Below are positions 6,181 to 11,814 of a DNA stretch of 22,001 nt, in pieces. Every line of letters starts with the position of its first letter. The stretch's first letter is position 1. The DNA lies in assembly GCA_029553845.1 (NCBI GenBank), contig JAKPKF010000207.1, positions 1 through 22,001 on the forward strand. Direction: 5' to 3'. This DNA is from a bacterium. GTDB lineage: Bacteria > Patescibacteria > Dojkabacteria > SC72. Both the position numbers and the translations under genes were made by a program. The notes beneath the pieces were generated by a model. That model did not search any database. It was not told where the DNA came from and saw nothing but the letters and a program-made list of their open reading frames with translations.

Positions 6181-6429
6181 ATGGCCCCAAAGAATACCCC
6201 TCTTCCCGCAAGACTCGTAGGAGAAACTCTTCAATCTAAGGGGATTTACCCAGATAGAATCTTTCGAAGAGGTTCCCGGTATATTGCTCGATTTATGTTC
6301 TTCTATACCCATGGAAAAACAGTTGAGTACTGGAGAAAGAAGTTTGAGAGTGCCGGGTTCAAAGTTATCACATGTTCAGAAGTTTGGAACCCTTGGCCTA
6401 AGGATTCTTATTGGGAAGTTCAATTTTAA
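6181..6429 (+). CDS. Hypothetical alpha/beta protein
   Basis: 82 residues (MAPKNTPLPARLVGETLQSKGIYPDRI...). Middle strand YIARFMFFYTHGKT, helix VEYWRKKFESAGF, strand KVITCSEVWNPWP and terminal strand SYWEVQF. This beta-alpha-beta layout with conserved-looking Trp/Pro is reminiscent of small phage ferredoxin-like proteins. Function unknown. First gene of a three-gene unit. Confidence 0.72.
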   Translation: MAPKNTPLPARLVGETLQSKGIYPDRIFRRGSRYIARFMFFYTHGKTVEYWRKKFESAGFKVITCSEVWNPWPKDSYWEVQF

Positions 6430-6443
6430 AAAGGAGAGCTATA

Positions 6444-6659
6444 ATGTCAGAAGATACCCGAGCTAAATACCTAAATACTTTTACCCAGAGAATCAAAGGA
6501 TTCTTAGAATCATCTATTAGTAAGAGTGAATTAGCTGTTCAGACTTATTCTGAAGAAGAATGGGGGGTTATTACCCTAGGATTCCAGGATAAAAGAACTG
6601 GGGAGTTTGTAAGAGTTACCATTGAGAAAGAGGATCCTGAAGAAAGTGAGAGGGAGTAA
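6444..6659 (+). CDS. Hypothetical acidic protein
   Basis: 71 residues from ATG 6444, chosen for the AAAAAGGAGAGCTATA ribosome site; the upstream in-frame TTG 6411 lies in the previous gene. Helical N-terminus (TRAKYLNTFTQRIKGFLESSI), beta hairpin (WGVITLGFQDKRTGEFVRVTIEKED) and a Glu-rich end. The stop and next start overlap as TAATG. Confidence 0.7.
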   Translation: MSEDTRAKYLNTFTQRIKGFLESSISKSELAVQTYSEEEWGVITLGFQDKRTGEFVRVTIEKEDPEESERE

Positions 6660-6856
6660 TGGAATACCGAGTTATCAAGGCTTCATTCAGACGGTCTGGG
6701 AAGACTAAATATGAACCCCAGAAGAGATCTTCTCCAGAAGATCCTTGGGTTCCCTTGATAGGTCCTTTCCAGAATTTTGATAGTATGGTTACAATGTGTA
6801 AGACCTATTATCAAGTAGACTTGAGGTTTGTTCCCGTAGAAGAAGTCAAACGCTAA
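6659..6856 (+). CDS. Hypothetical basic protein
   Basis: 65 residues (MEYRVIKASFRRSGKTKYEPQKRSS...), restarting at TAATG of the previous gene. A beta strand, then a basic segment, then WVPLIGPFQNFDSMVTMCKTYY and the final strand LRFVPVEEV. No family recognised. Its stop codon TAA is part of the first box of the next promoter. Confidence 0.68.
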   Translation: MEYRVIKASFRRSGKTKYEPQKRSSPEDPWVPLIGPFQNFDSMVTMCKTYYQVDLRFVPVEEVKR

Positions 6857-6906
6857 TCAAATTCTAATGTTCTCTTAATGTATCGCTAATGTTTATGGGG
6901 TATAAT
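6853..6906 (+). promoter_or_regulatory. 11-bp-box promoter (four boxes)
   Basis: Boxes start at 6853 (CTAATC), 6864 (CTAATG), 6875 (TTAATG) and 6886 (CTAATG). TATAAT is at 6901-6906, with the short leader AAAAGAAAAAGGAGG. Confidence 0.88.
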
Positions 6907-6925
6907 AAAAGAAAAAGGAGGTAAG

Positions 6926-7063
6926 ATGAACCAAGTACTTGATCTTAGAGTTAAAGTAGTCCCTACAAGAACGGGAGTAAACGTTCATGTATTTGATGCT
7001 ACTGGTAAGGAGATCCCTAGAGAGAAAGATCGGGATAGTGTAAACAGTTGGGAGGGAAGGTGA
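6926..7063 (+). CDS. Small hypothetical protein
   Basis: 45 residues from ATG 6926 behind AAAAAGGAGGTAAG: MNQVLDLRVKVVPTRTGVNV..., ending DSVNSWEGR. Two beta strands are likely. The excellent ribosome site and promoter argue that it is real despite its length. No family recognised. It may be the shortened remnant of a longer gene, since the next two genes have foreign-looking codon use. Confidence 0.68.
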   Translation: MNQVLDLRVKVVPTRTGVNVHVFDATGKEIPREKDRDSVNSWEGR

Positions 7064-7067
7064 ACTA

Positions 7068-7262
7068 ATGAGAATTTACAAAGCATGGGCAATCAATGAC
7101 CAGGGGGCAAGTTGTGAGGTTGGCGATGGAGGAAGTTTTTCATCTGTACGCATGGCAGAGGAAACCGCAAGGGATGAATTTGCTAAAGGTTGGAAAATTC
7201 ACATTATAGACAATGAAACAGGCGAAGAGGTGAAAGTATTCAAAATAAGGGGCAGAAAATGA
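7068..7262 (+). CDS. Hypothetical protein, atypical codon use
   Basis: 64 residues (MRIYKAWAINDQGASCEVGDGGSFSSV...), ribosome site GGGAGGGAAGGTGAACTA. Strand-helix-strand pattern with RMAEETARDEFAKGWKIHIIDNETGEEVKVFKI, like small phage proteins described only as hypothetical. Codons such as GCA, GGC, CGC and TGT are frequent here and rare in the neighbours, which suggests recent acquisition with the next gene. It overlaps that gene by ATGA. Confidence 0.7.
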   Translation: MRIYKAWAINDQGASCEVGDGGSFSSVRMAEETARDEFAKGWKIHIIDNETGEEVKVFKIRGRK

Positions 7263-7441
7263 AATACAGCTTAGATGATGTAATGGACATGACAGGCGCA
7301 ACCAATGGACAAGATTTTATTGATGCATTCAAAGGGAAAACAGAACAAGAGATTAAAGAGCTACTTGTTTACATGTTTCCAGGTGAACCAATAGAGCAAG
7401 AATTCATCCAGGAAATAAAAATTCATGCTAACAGCTTGTAA
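7259..7441 (+). CDS. Hypothetical protein, atypical codon use
   Basis: 60 residues (MKYSLDDVMDMTGATNGQDFIDAFKGKTEQEIKELLVYMF...), probably all helical and acidic. Coupled to the previous gene by ATGA. It shares that gene's composition, so the two appear to have come in together. No family recognised. Confidence 0.7.
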   Translation: MKYSLDDVMDMTGATNGQDFIDAFKGKTEQEIKELLVYMFPGEPIEQEFIQEIKIHANSL

Positions 7442-7712
7442 GGGTTTACCCCACACGCGAGATGAGCCTGATGGAGAGGAGGGAGTTTTTATCTACCTGG
7501 ATAATAAGTTTGACTCTTCAAGTTGGTCACCTCATCTACCTGAGACTAAGGAGTTTGACCTCTTTCTAGAGTTTGAACCTGGAAACCTCTTCAAGAGTCT
7601 CTTTGAGATCAACATGAGAATCCGAGTTAACGATTACGAACTCCCTGAAGGTCTTTCTGTAATCTGGGAGAACCAAGTCTTGAATCATCTTCTCGGAGTA
7701 TCCGTTTTCTAA
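7425..7712 (+). CDS. Hypothetical protein, start uncertain
   Basis: Up to 95 residues from ATG 7425, overlapping the previous gene by 17 bp. The first dozen residues (MLTACKGLPHTRDE) look unlike the rest, while the body (FIYLDNKFDSSSWSPHLPETKEFDLFLEF...) has the codon use of the local phage genes. It may be an older gene whose 5' end was replaced when the 7068-7441 pair was inserted. No family recognised. Confidence 0.6.
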   Translation: MLTACKGLPHTRDEPDGEEGVFIYLDNKFDSSSWSPHLPETKEFDLFLEFEPGNLFKSLFEINMRIRVNDYELPEGLSVIWENQVLNHLLGVSVF

Positions 7713-7762
7713 TCAAATTCTAATGTTCTCTTAATGTATCGCTAATGTTCTTATCCTATACT
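7709..7762 (+). promoter_or_regulatory. 11-bp-box promoter (four boxes), TATACT -10, long leader
   Basis: Boxes start at 7709, 7720, 7731 (TTAATG) and 7742 (CTAATG), with TATACT at 7757-7762. The leader has TATATAAATAAATTTTAG before AAAAAAGGAG. The first box overlaps the previous stop. Confidence 0.87.
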
Positions 7763-7803
7763 AAGTATATAAATAAATTTTAGTTAGAAAAAAGGAGAAT
7801 ATA

Positions 7804-8349
7804 ATGACAGAGAGTAAGCGAAATATTTTGGAGCAGGTTGAGGACAATTTTGATCTTGATAAACCTGCTCGGTATGGAGGACGCTCATACAACTTATTTT
7901 ACGATTGGTTCTGCAAAGATGAGAGCCTCCCTCGGAGAGGGGCTACCTTGGCCAAGAAATACCTAGCCGTACAGAAAGCCAATGCCCAGGCTAAGATTCC
8001 TTGGTTTGACCCCTCAAGAACTTATCTATTCTTCAAGAATAATGCTCCCATGGCCATCAATACTACTTATGATGACTTTCGGATTTGTGACCTGGAGTCA
8101 GGAGATGTTCTATTCACTATTGCTCCCTCTTATCCACGGGTAACTGGGACCAAACCAGTCAGAGATCAAATTGTCTGCATTCCTCAGATTTCCCGGAGAG
8201 CTGAAATGTGGGGAAGAGTTAATAACTTTGATGAACCTCTAGTGGAGGGGTCTTGGAAAGATATCCTGGAGTTCTTCAAGAAAGGGAGAGACTCCCTAAC
8301 TCCAAGAGAGATCGCAAGAAATCTCTTAGAAAATCCCGTGATTGGTTAG
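7804..8349 (+). CDS. Hypothetical protein, 181 residues
   Basis: The largest single gene of the small-gene region, from ATG 7804 behind AAAAAAGGAGAATATA. Its N-terminal third is helical (NILEQVEDNFDL..., LAKKYLAVQKANAQ). Residues about 70-125 are beta-rich (TYLFFKNNAPMAINTTYDDFRICDLESGDVLFTIAPSY). The C-terminal helix DSLTPREIARNLLENP ends it. I see no catalytic motif. It is the sole gene of its unit and is followed by two terminators, so it may be expressed strongly on its own. Confidence 0.78.
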   Translation: MTESKRNILEQVEDNFDLDKPARYGGRSYNLFYDWFCKDESLPRRGATLAKKYLAVQKANAQAKIPWFDPSRTYLFFKNNAPMAINTTYDDFRICDLESGDVLFTIAPSYPRVTGTKPVRDQIVCIPQISRRAEMWGRVNNFDEPLVEGSWKDILEFFKKGRDSLTPREIARNLLENPVIG

Positions 8350-8358
8350 ATTATAGCG

Positions 8359-8406
8359 CCCCGAGGAGGTTTTCCCCTATCCTTTTTCCCTCCTCGGGGA
8401 TTTTCT
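8359..8406 (+). terminator. Intrinsic terminator
   Basis: 11-bp GC-rich stem (8359-8369 with 8389-8399; CCCCGAGGAGG/CCTCCTCGGGG), 19-base pyrimidine-rich loop, followed by ATTTTCTT. It ends the 7804-8349 unit. Confidence 0.85.
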
Positions 8407-8432
8407 TCAAAAAGGACAAATGAGTAATAGAG

Positions 8433-8465
8433 ACCTGGGTCTGAAAATAGGCCCAGGTTTTTCTT
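8433..8465 (+). terminator. Second intrinsic terminator
   Basis: Stem ACCTGGG (8433-8439) with CCCAGGT (8452-8458), followed by TTTTCTTT. It is a backup to the terminator 50 bases upstream and insulates the next promoter. Confidence 0.8.
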
Positions 8466-8479
8466 TGACCTCCAATCCT

Positions 8480-8533
8480 CTAATCAAATTCTAATCCTCT
8501 CTTAATGTATCGCTAATGTTGATATCTTATACT
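8480..8533 (+). promoter_or_regulatory. 11-bp-box promoter (four boxes), TATACT -10, long leader
   Basis: Boxes start at 8480, 8491, 8502 (TTAATG) and 8513 (CTAATG), with TATACT at 8528-8533. The leader is nearly identical to that of the 7709 copy. Confidence 0.88.
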
Positions 8534-8575
8534 AGGTATATAAATAAATTTTAGTTTAGAAAAAGGAGGACTAAA

Positions 8576-8815
8576 ATGAACATGACCTTAGATGAAGTAA
8601 TTGAGAAACTCCAGAAGATCCGTGAAAGAACTCCTGGATGGACTCCGGTTAGAATACTGGATACCAATACCCGAGTTTTTGATATTGAAGAAATTCAAGT
8701 GGAGCCTAGTGATAGGATCATCCATGAAATCCTTCTCTACCAAAAGGGATGGAGTACCCCATTGAAGAGATTAGTAAAGAAATCCAAGGACCCTCACTGG
8801 CTAGTGGATGTTTAG
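8576..8815 (+). CDS. Hypothetical protein
   Basis: 79 residues from ATG 8576 (AAAAAGGAGG ends 7 bases upstream): MNMTLDEVIEKLQKIRERTPGWTPVRI.... The pattern 'TLDEVIEKLQKIRERTPGWTPVRIL...' recalls the many small phage proteins with 'L..LL..hp.d..V' N-termini. The rest has a beta strand IIHEILLYQKGW and a basic end. Function unknown. Single-gene unit. Confidence 0.73.
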   Translation: MNMTLDEVIEKLQKIRERTPGWTPVRILDTNTRVFDIEEIQVEPSDRIIHEILLYQKGWSTPLKRLVKKSKDPHWLVDV

Positions 8816-8819
8816 TCCT

Positions 8820-8873
8820 CTAATCAAATTCTAATCTTCTCTTAATGTATCGCTAATGTTGATACCCTATAAT
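8820..8873 (+). promoter_or_regulatory. 11-bp-box promoter (four boxes)
   Basis: Boxes start at 8820, 8831, 8842 (TTAATG) and 8853 (CTAATG). TATAAT is at 8868-8873, with the short leader AAAAGAAAAAGGAGG. Confidence 0.88.
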
Positions 8874-8894
8874 AAAAGAAAAAGGAGGAATAAA

Positions 8895-9305
8895 ATGTTA
8901 CACTTTTCAGATGGTATCTCAATTGATACTTCAGGAAGATACCGGGTTAGAACTCTTCCGGATGGAAGGTATATGGTTGGACATGGGATGATGATCCCTA
9001 CTAATTCCATAGAGGAAGAAGCCAAGTTATTCCATGAAGAGTTAATCGATGAGTTTATGGCCTTCCTTAAAAAGACTCTTGAGGAAACTCCAGAATTCAA
9101 GGGAGGATTCAAAGTTATTAGAACCTCCGGAGAAGAGTTTTTAGATATTGAGGAAAAAGCCTGGCCGGTAACCTATAGAATCCATGGTTTCCAGATTATC
9201 GAGGAGGGTATAGGTCTGGAGTGGGGGGATAATATTGAACCTCCCATTCACCATCCTACCTACCGGTTGAGACTCCAATTAGAGGAATGGTTAGAGAATT
9301 GGTAA
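8895..9305 (+). CDS. Hypothetical protein
   Basis: 136 residues from ATG 8895, fixed by AAAAAGGAGGAATAAA. N-terminal beta region (GISIDTSGRYRVRTLPDGRYMVGHG), central helix (EEEAKLFHEELIDEFMAFLKKTLEE), beta strands (FKVIRTSGEEFLDIEEKAWPVTYRIHGFQII) and a C-terminal amphipathic helix (YRLRLQLEEWLENW). No family recognised. Single-gene unit. Confidence 0.75.
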   Translation: MLHFSDGISIDTSGRYRVRTLPDGRYMVGHGMMIPTNSIEEEAKLFHEELIDEFMAFLKKTLEETPEFKGGFKVIRTSGEEFLDIEEKAWPVTYRIHGFQIIEEGIGLEWGDNIEPPIHHPTYRLRLQLEEWLENW

Positions 9306-9309
9306 AATT

Positions 9310-9352
9310 CTAATCTTCTCTTAATGTCTCGCTAATGTTCATATCCTATAAT
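9310..9352 (+). promoter_or_regulatory. 11-bp-box promoter (three boxes)
   Basis: Boxes start at 9310 (CTAATC), 9321 (TTAATG) and 9332 (CTAATG), with TATAAT at 9347-9352. The upstream box is absent because the previous gene ends there. Confidence 0.86.
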
Positions 9353-9392
9353 AAAAGAAAAGGATATAGAGAGTTTTACAAAGGAGTAAATC

Positions 9393-9545
9393 ATGAAAAC
9401 CTATCCAGAAAAAGCCCTAAGCTCCCTGGGAGTAATATTCATCCTAGGAATTTTGATCATAGGGTACCTTCTCTTCACATCCCTGGGAGGAGACTCGGAG
9501 GGAATCCTATCCTTCCTAAAATCCCTACTTCTAATCAAATTCTAA
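9393..9545 (+). CDS. 50-residue membrane protein
   Basis: ATG 9393 follows ACAAAGGAGTAAATC. One strong hydrophobic helix at about residues 11-30 (SLGVIFILGILIIGYLLFTS), then a short polar turn and a second amphipathic/hydrophobic segment (ILSFLKSLLLIKF). It is probably a small inner-membrane protein with one or two spans. The last codons are the first boxes of the next promoter (boxes at 9531 and 9542), so coding and control DNA overlap. No family recognised. Confidence 0.72.
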   Translation: MKTYPEKALSSLGVIFILGILIIGYLLFTSLGGDSEGILSFLKSLLLIKF

Positions 9546-9584
9546 TCCTCTCTTAACCTATCGCTAAGGATTACTTCCTATAAT
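9531..9584 (+). promoter_or_regulatory. 11-bp-box promoter (four boxes), TTAACC/CTAAGG variant
   Basis: Boxes start at 9531 (CTAATC), 9542 (CTAATC), 9553 (TTAACC) and 9564 (CTAAGG), with TATAAT at 9579-9584. The spacing rule is kept while the last two boxes change their sixth and neighbouring bases. Confidence 0.85.
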
Positions 9585-9605
9585 AAAAGAAAAAGGAGTA
9601 ATAAA

Positions 9606-9794
9606 ATGTCCGAAAAATTAGTAGCCATAGTCCAAAAGAAGGGGAGTGACCGGGTTGAAGTGATCTCTAGGATCTCGGTATTCGTAGTCCGTGATGGAGT
9701 TCTTATCCTTGTTCTTGATGGGAGTGATGGGAGGGTAGAGGATGTAACTTCCATCCCAATGGAGGATGTTTTCAGTATTGGTATTATCCCCTAG
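9606..9794 (+). CDS. Small beta-rich hypothetical protein
   Basis: 62 residues from ATG 9606 (AAAAAGGAGTAATAAA): MSEKLVAIVQKKGSDRVEVISRISVFVVRDGVLILVLDG.... Almost entirely beta strands with turns, like a small barrel (Sm- or SH3-like). No membrane span: the hydrophobic runs are broken by charged residues. Function unknown. Confidence 0.7.
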   Translation: MSEKLVAIVQKKGSDRVEVISRISVFVVRDGVLILVLDGSDGRVEDVTSIPMEDVFSIGIIP

Positions 9795-9805
9795 AACCGA
9801 GTAAA

Positions 9806-9837
9806 TAGGCCCCATGGAATTTCTTACCCGGGGCCTA
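9806..9837 (+). terminator. Hairpin, probable terminator
   Basis: TAGGCCCC (9806-9813) pairs with GGGGCCTA (9830-9837), loop 16 bases, just after the 9606-9794 gene. No T run follows, so it may act as a transcript 3' stabiliser or a weak terminator. Confidence 0.55.
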
Positions 9838-9865
9838 AGATTGGCTCAAAATCCTCCAGAATCCT

Positions 9866-9919
9866 CTAATCAGATTCTAATGTTCTCTTAATGTGTCGCT
9901 AATGTTCCCATCCTATAAT
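9866..9919 (+). promoter_or_regulatory. 11-bp-box promoter (four boxes), longest leader
   Basis: Boxes start at 9866, 9877, 9888 (TTAATG) and 9899 (CTAATG), with TATAAT at 9914-9919. About 60 bases of A-rich leader follow before AAAAAAGGAG. Confidence 0.87.
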
Positions 9920-9984
9920 AAAAATATAAATAAATTAGGAACCTTAATAACCTAATATTCAACCACCAAAAAAGGAGAAATAAA

Positions 9985-10383
9985 ATGGCACGCAGAAAAT
10001 CTTCAAAAAAGGAAATTATTGACCAAGTAGAGGACCCAATTGAGGTCCAGGAAGAACCAAAGGAAGAAATTCCCCAGGAAGAACCAAAGGAAGAAATTCT
10101 AGAGGAAACCCCAGAATTAACCCCTAAGGGAGAAACCATTTTCACTTTTACCCGGGAATTCACGGTAAAAATCAAAGTAATGACCGAGGCCGAAATTGCC
10201 AAAGAGATGGAGACCTGGAGTGAGAAAGAAACCCTTGGACTCATCCAATATCGGGAAAAGAGAGAAGCCGAAGTTCTAAGAATTTGGGGAGGACCCGGAG
10301 TCCGGAAATCCCAAATTCTCCTCCCCAATGGAGAGGTCAGGAAAGTCTGGTATTACGAAAAATATGGTTGGAGTGAGGCATAA
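9985..10383 (+). CDS. Hypothetical protein with acidic Pro/Glu/Lys linker and C-terminal GYW-type domain
   Basis: 132 residues. Basic start (MARRKSSKKEI), then a tandem 8-residue repeat QEEPKEEI-type at about 21-38. Next are FTREFTVKIKVMTEAEIAKEMETW and a C-terminal segment REAEVLRIWGG...QILLPNGEVRKVWYYEKYGW. That last segment matches the C-terminus of the gene at 12878 (EAKILRTW...VQLPDGSTTKWKSSRAPEWWGW), so the two share a domain. Function unknown; the linker suggests a flexible tether. Single-gene unit followed by a hairpin. Confidence 0.75.
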   Translation: MARRKSSKKEIIDQVEDPIEVQEEPKEEIPQEEPKEEILEETPELTPKGETIFTFTREFTVKIKVMTEAEIAKEMETWSEKETLGLIQYREKREAEVLRIWGGPGVRKSQILLPNGEVRKVWYYEKYGWSEA

Positions 10384-10399
10384 CAATTGAATAAACCAA

Positions 10400-10432
10400 A
10401 AAGAGGATAAGAAATAAAACCTTATCCTCTTT
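10400..10432 (+). terminator. Hairpin, probable terminator
   Basis: 12-bp perfect stem (10400-10411 with 10421-10432; AAAGAGGATAAG/CTTATCCTCTTT), 9-base loop, right after the 9985-10383 gene. The downstream strand has only TTTGGGAGTT, so termination depends on the T-rich end of the stem. Confidence 0.65.
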
Positions 10433-10482
10433 GGGAGTTAAAAAGAAAAGGAATTTTCTCTGGGTACCCCGGACTCAATCCT

Positions 10483-10536
10483 CTAATCTAATTCTAATCT
10501 TCTCTTAACCTTTCGCTAAGGTTGATCTCTTATAAT
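10483..10536 (+). promoter_or_regulatory. 11-bp-box promoter (four boxes), TTAACC/CTAAGG variant
   Basis: Boxes start at 10483 (CTAATC), 10494 (CTAATC), 10505 (TTAACC) and 10516 (CTAAGG). TATAAT is at 10531-10536, with the short leader AAAAGAAAAAGGAG. Confidence 0.86.
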
Positions 10537-10557
10537 AAAAGAAAAAGGAGAATAAAA

Positions 10558-10692
10558 ATGAAAGAAAAATTCCAAATCAAAATTGAGGTAGAGGTGGAAA
10601 TGGAACCGGGTTCCGATGTGTGGGAGGAAATGTCCAAAATGGTTGAAATGATCCAGAAAACCCCTCTGAACCAAAATATAAAGGAAGGATAG
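10558..10692 (+). CDS. Small acidic hypothetical protein
   Basis: 44 residues from ATG 10558 behind AAAAAGGAGAATAAAA: MKEKFQIKIEVEVEMEPGSD... ending NQNIKEG. A short beta segment of alternating charged and hydrophobic residues, then a helix (VWEEMSKMVEMIQK). The start resembles that of the next rightward gene (MKKVIFEVEIWLGDDE), so the two may be distant copies. Confidence 0.65.
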   Translation: MKEKFQIKIEVEVEMEPGSDVWEEMSKMVEMIQKTPLNQNIKEG

Positions 10693-10732
10693 AGAGGAGG
10701 CCGGAGGAGGGAGAAGGTGGATTTAGAGAGTA

Positions 10733-10760
10733 AATAGGATAGGGATTTCTCTATCCTATT
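10733..10760. terminator. Hairpin between convergent transcripts
   Basis: 10-bp stem AATAGGATAG (10733-10742) with CTATCCTATT (10751-10760), loop 8. It is placed downstream of the 10558-10692 gene and, from the other side, about 55 bases downstream of the leftward promoter at 10815. It can serve both directions. Confidence 0.6.
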
Positions 10761-10814
10761 CCTTTGGCGAGTTTTATGGTTATGAGAAAAATCTCCCACC
10801 AGGGGTCTAAATTA

Positions 10815-10868
10815 ATTATAAGGGGTGAAGGTTAGCGAGAGGTTAAGAGAGGATTAGAATTAGGTTAG
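10815..10868 (-). promoter_or_regulatory. Leftward 11-bp-box promoter with no gene downstream
   Basis: Read leftward: CTAACC (box end 10868), CTAATC (10857), TTAACC (10846) and CTAACC (10835). TATAAT (complement 10815-10820) begins 15 bp after the start of the last box. All spacing rules hold. There is no open frame with a ribosome site before the hairpin at 10733-10760, so the product would be an approximately 75-base RNA, or the promoter has lost its gene. Confidence 0.75.
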
Positions 10869-10874
10869 AAAATT

Positions 10875-10917
10875 CTAATCCTCTCTTAATATGTCGCTAA
10901 TGTTCATAAGGTATAAT
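10875..10917 (+). promoter_or_regulatory. 11-bp-box promoter (three boxes), divergent partner of 10815
   Basis: Boxes start at 10875 (CTAATC), 10886 (TTAATA) and 10897 (CTAATG), with TATAAT at 10912-10917. It forms with 10815-10868 a second divergent pair like 2261-2363. Confidence 0.84.
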
Positions 10918-10950
10918 AAAAGAAAAGGATGGAAAATTAGGAGGAGTGAA

Positions 10951-11163
10951 ATGAAAAAGGTAATTTTTGAGGTAGAAATTTGGTTGGGAGATGATGAAAA
11001 TTTGGAAGAGGAAATTGGATTTGAAATTTTTGGTGGGGAAGGTAGGGGGTTAGGAAAGGGGAGGATTTTTGAGGAAGGAGAAATTTTAGGAGGGAGAATT
11101 ATTGGAGAGGATGGAAAAGAGGAAGGAAAATTTAATGGGGCCGGGTATATAAGAAAAAATTAG
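10951..11163 (+). CDS. Low-complexity Gly/Glu-rich protein
   Basis: 70 residues from ATG 10951 with TTAGGAGGAGTGAA before it. Composition is dominated by G, E, I, K and R (FEIFGGEGRGLGKGRIFEEGEILGGRIIGEDGK), encoded by an almost pure purine strand (GGA, GAA, AAA codons). A repeated 'GGRII/GKGRIF' pattern hints at a short beta solenoid or repeat sheet. No family recognised. The coding sequence may have been shaped by base-composition pressure. Promoter, ribosome site and terminator (11174-11208) all support expression. Confidence 0.65.
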   Translation: MKKVIFEVEIWLGDDENLEEEIGFEIFGGEGRGLGKGRIFEEGEILGGRIIGEDGKEEGKFNGAGYIRKN

Positions 11164-11173
11164 AGGAGGGAGT

Positions 11174-11208
11174 AAATAAGAGAGAAAAATTTTCTCTCTT
11201 ATTTTTTT
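11174..11208. terminator. Intrinsic terminator, effective in both directions
   Basis: 13-bp stem (11174-11186 with 11192-11204) of AAATAAGAGAGAA type, 5-base A/T loop, then TTTT. It ends the 10951-11163 unit rightward and would also stop a leftward transcript from 11247. Confidence 0.78.
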
Positions 11209-11246
11209 GGTGGAAATTTGGATAGGAATAGGGGTAATTATAAATA

Positions 11247-11300
11247 ATTTTAAGGTGTGAGTATTAGCGAAAGGTTAAGAGAGTATTAGAGTTTGATTAG
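11247..11300 (-). promoter_or_regulatory. Leftward 11-bp-box promoter with weak -10 and no gene
   Basis: Read leftward: CTAATC (11300), CTAATA (11289), TTAACC (11278) and CTAATA (11267), then TAAAAT (complement 11247-11252) at the usual 15-bp distance. Only about 35 bases separate it from the terminator at 11174-11208, so no protein could be made. Confidence 0.65.
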
Positions 11301-11394
11301 AATTTCCCTGGGGTGGTGGAAATGGAAAAGTTGGGAGAGGGGTAGAGTGAGGAGGGTTTGGATAATTTCCCTCCTCTCTCTCACCCAACCTTTC

Positions 11395-11443
11395 CTTAGC
11401 GACAGGTTAAGAGAAGATTAGAATTTGATTAGAATTAGATTAG
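11395..11443 (-). promoter_or_regulatory. Box array without -10 (decayed or non-promoter copy)
   Basis: Five in-phase leftward boxes at 11439, 11428, 11417, 11406 and 11395 (ATTAG, ATTAG, ATTAG, GTTAA, CTTAG on the + strand). The expected -10 position (11379-11384) reads TCTCAC, so no promoter remains. Confidence 0.55.
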
Positions 11444-11449
11444 AATTTT

Positions 11450-11668
11450 CTAATCAAAACTCTAACCTTCTCTTAACCTTCTCTTAACCTTCTTAACTTT
11501 TCAAATTCCCTCTCCTCAAACCCCTTCTTTTTACCCTCTCTCTCCCAATTATATTACTAGGATAATTATTACCTTAATCCCTCTCTCCCTTTTCTCTCTT
11601 CCTCTTTTTGGTCCTATTTTTCTAATCAAACTCTAATCTTCTTTTAACCTTCTCTTAACCTTTTTAAC
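11450..11668 (+). repeat. Two decayed rightward box arrays, part of a tandem duplication
   Basis: Array A: boxes at 11450, 11462, 11473 and 11484, then 11493 (out of phase). Array B: 11622, 11633, 11644 and 11655, then 11664 (out of phase). Both end in multiple TTAAC boxes, lack CTAATG and have no TATAAT 15 bp on. They are followed by matching sequence, including the exact repeat at 11545-11578 and 11739-11772. Confidence 0.6.
11545..11578 (+). repeat. 34-base exact repeat, copy 1
   Basis: Identical to 11739-11772, 194 bases downstream. Contains AATTAT...ATAATT inverted arms and a near-palindromic GGATAATTATTACC. Flanks are similar but diverged, so a unit of about 190 bases was duplicated. 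Confidence 0.75.
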
Positions 11669-11738
11669 TTTTCCACTTTTCAATCCCAACCTCTCCATTT
11701 CCTCTCCTTTTATTTTCCTTCTTTTTACCCTCTAATTA

Positions 11739-11772
11739 CCAATTATATTACTAGGATAATTATTACCTTAAT
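11739..11772 (+). repeat. 34-base exact repeat, copy 2
   Basis: Second copy of the 11545-11578 element. It precedes the promoter at 11815 that is used by the 11908 gene. Confidence 0.75.
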
Positions 11773-11814
11773 TTATTTCTCACCTTTCTCTATTCCTCTT
11801 TTTAATCCAATTTT

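Larger units (their letters stand above)
11205..11814. other. Gene-poor stretch with decayed promoters and a duplicated AT-rich block
   Basis: No supported gene in about 600 bases. It contains the leftward promoter at 11247 and a leftward box series without a -10 at 11395-11443. Rightward box series without a -10 lie at 11450-11497 and 11622-11668, where extra TTAACC boxes replace CTAATG. A block is present twice at 11545-11578 and 11739-11772. The + strand is purine-rich up to about 11360 and pyrimidine-rich after it. Confidence 0.7.

Noticed and set aside
8420..8494. 24-residue ORF with a partial ribosome site
   Set aside because: It contains the second terminator and the first promoter boxes, and no conservation can be judged.
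9888..10328. Leftward 146-residue frame
   Set aside because: Antisense of the 9985 gene; Ser/Ile-rich sequence comes from the complement of Glu/Pro/Lys codons.
10530..10799. Leftward 89-residue frame after the 10815 promoter
   Set aside because: No ribosome site, runs through a hairpin and antisense to a supported gene; composition is that of a shadow frame.
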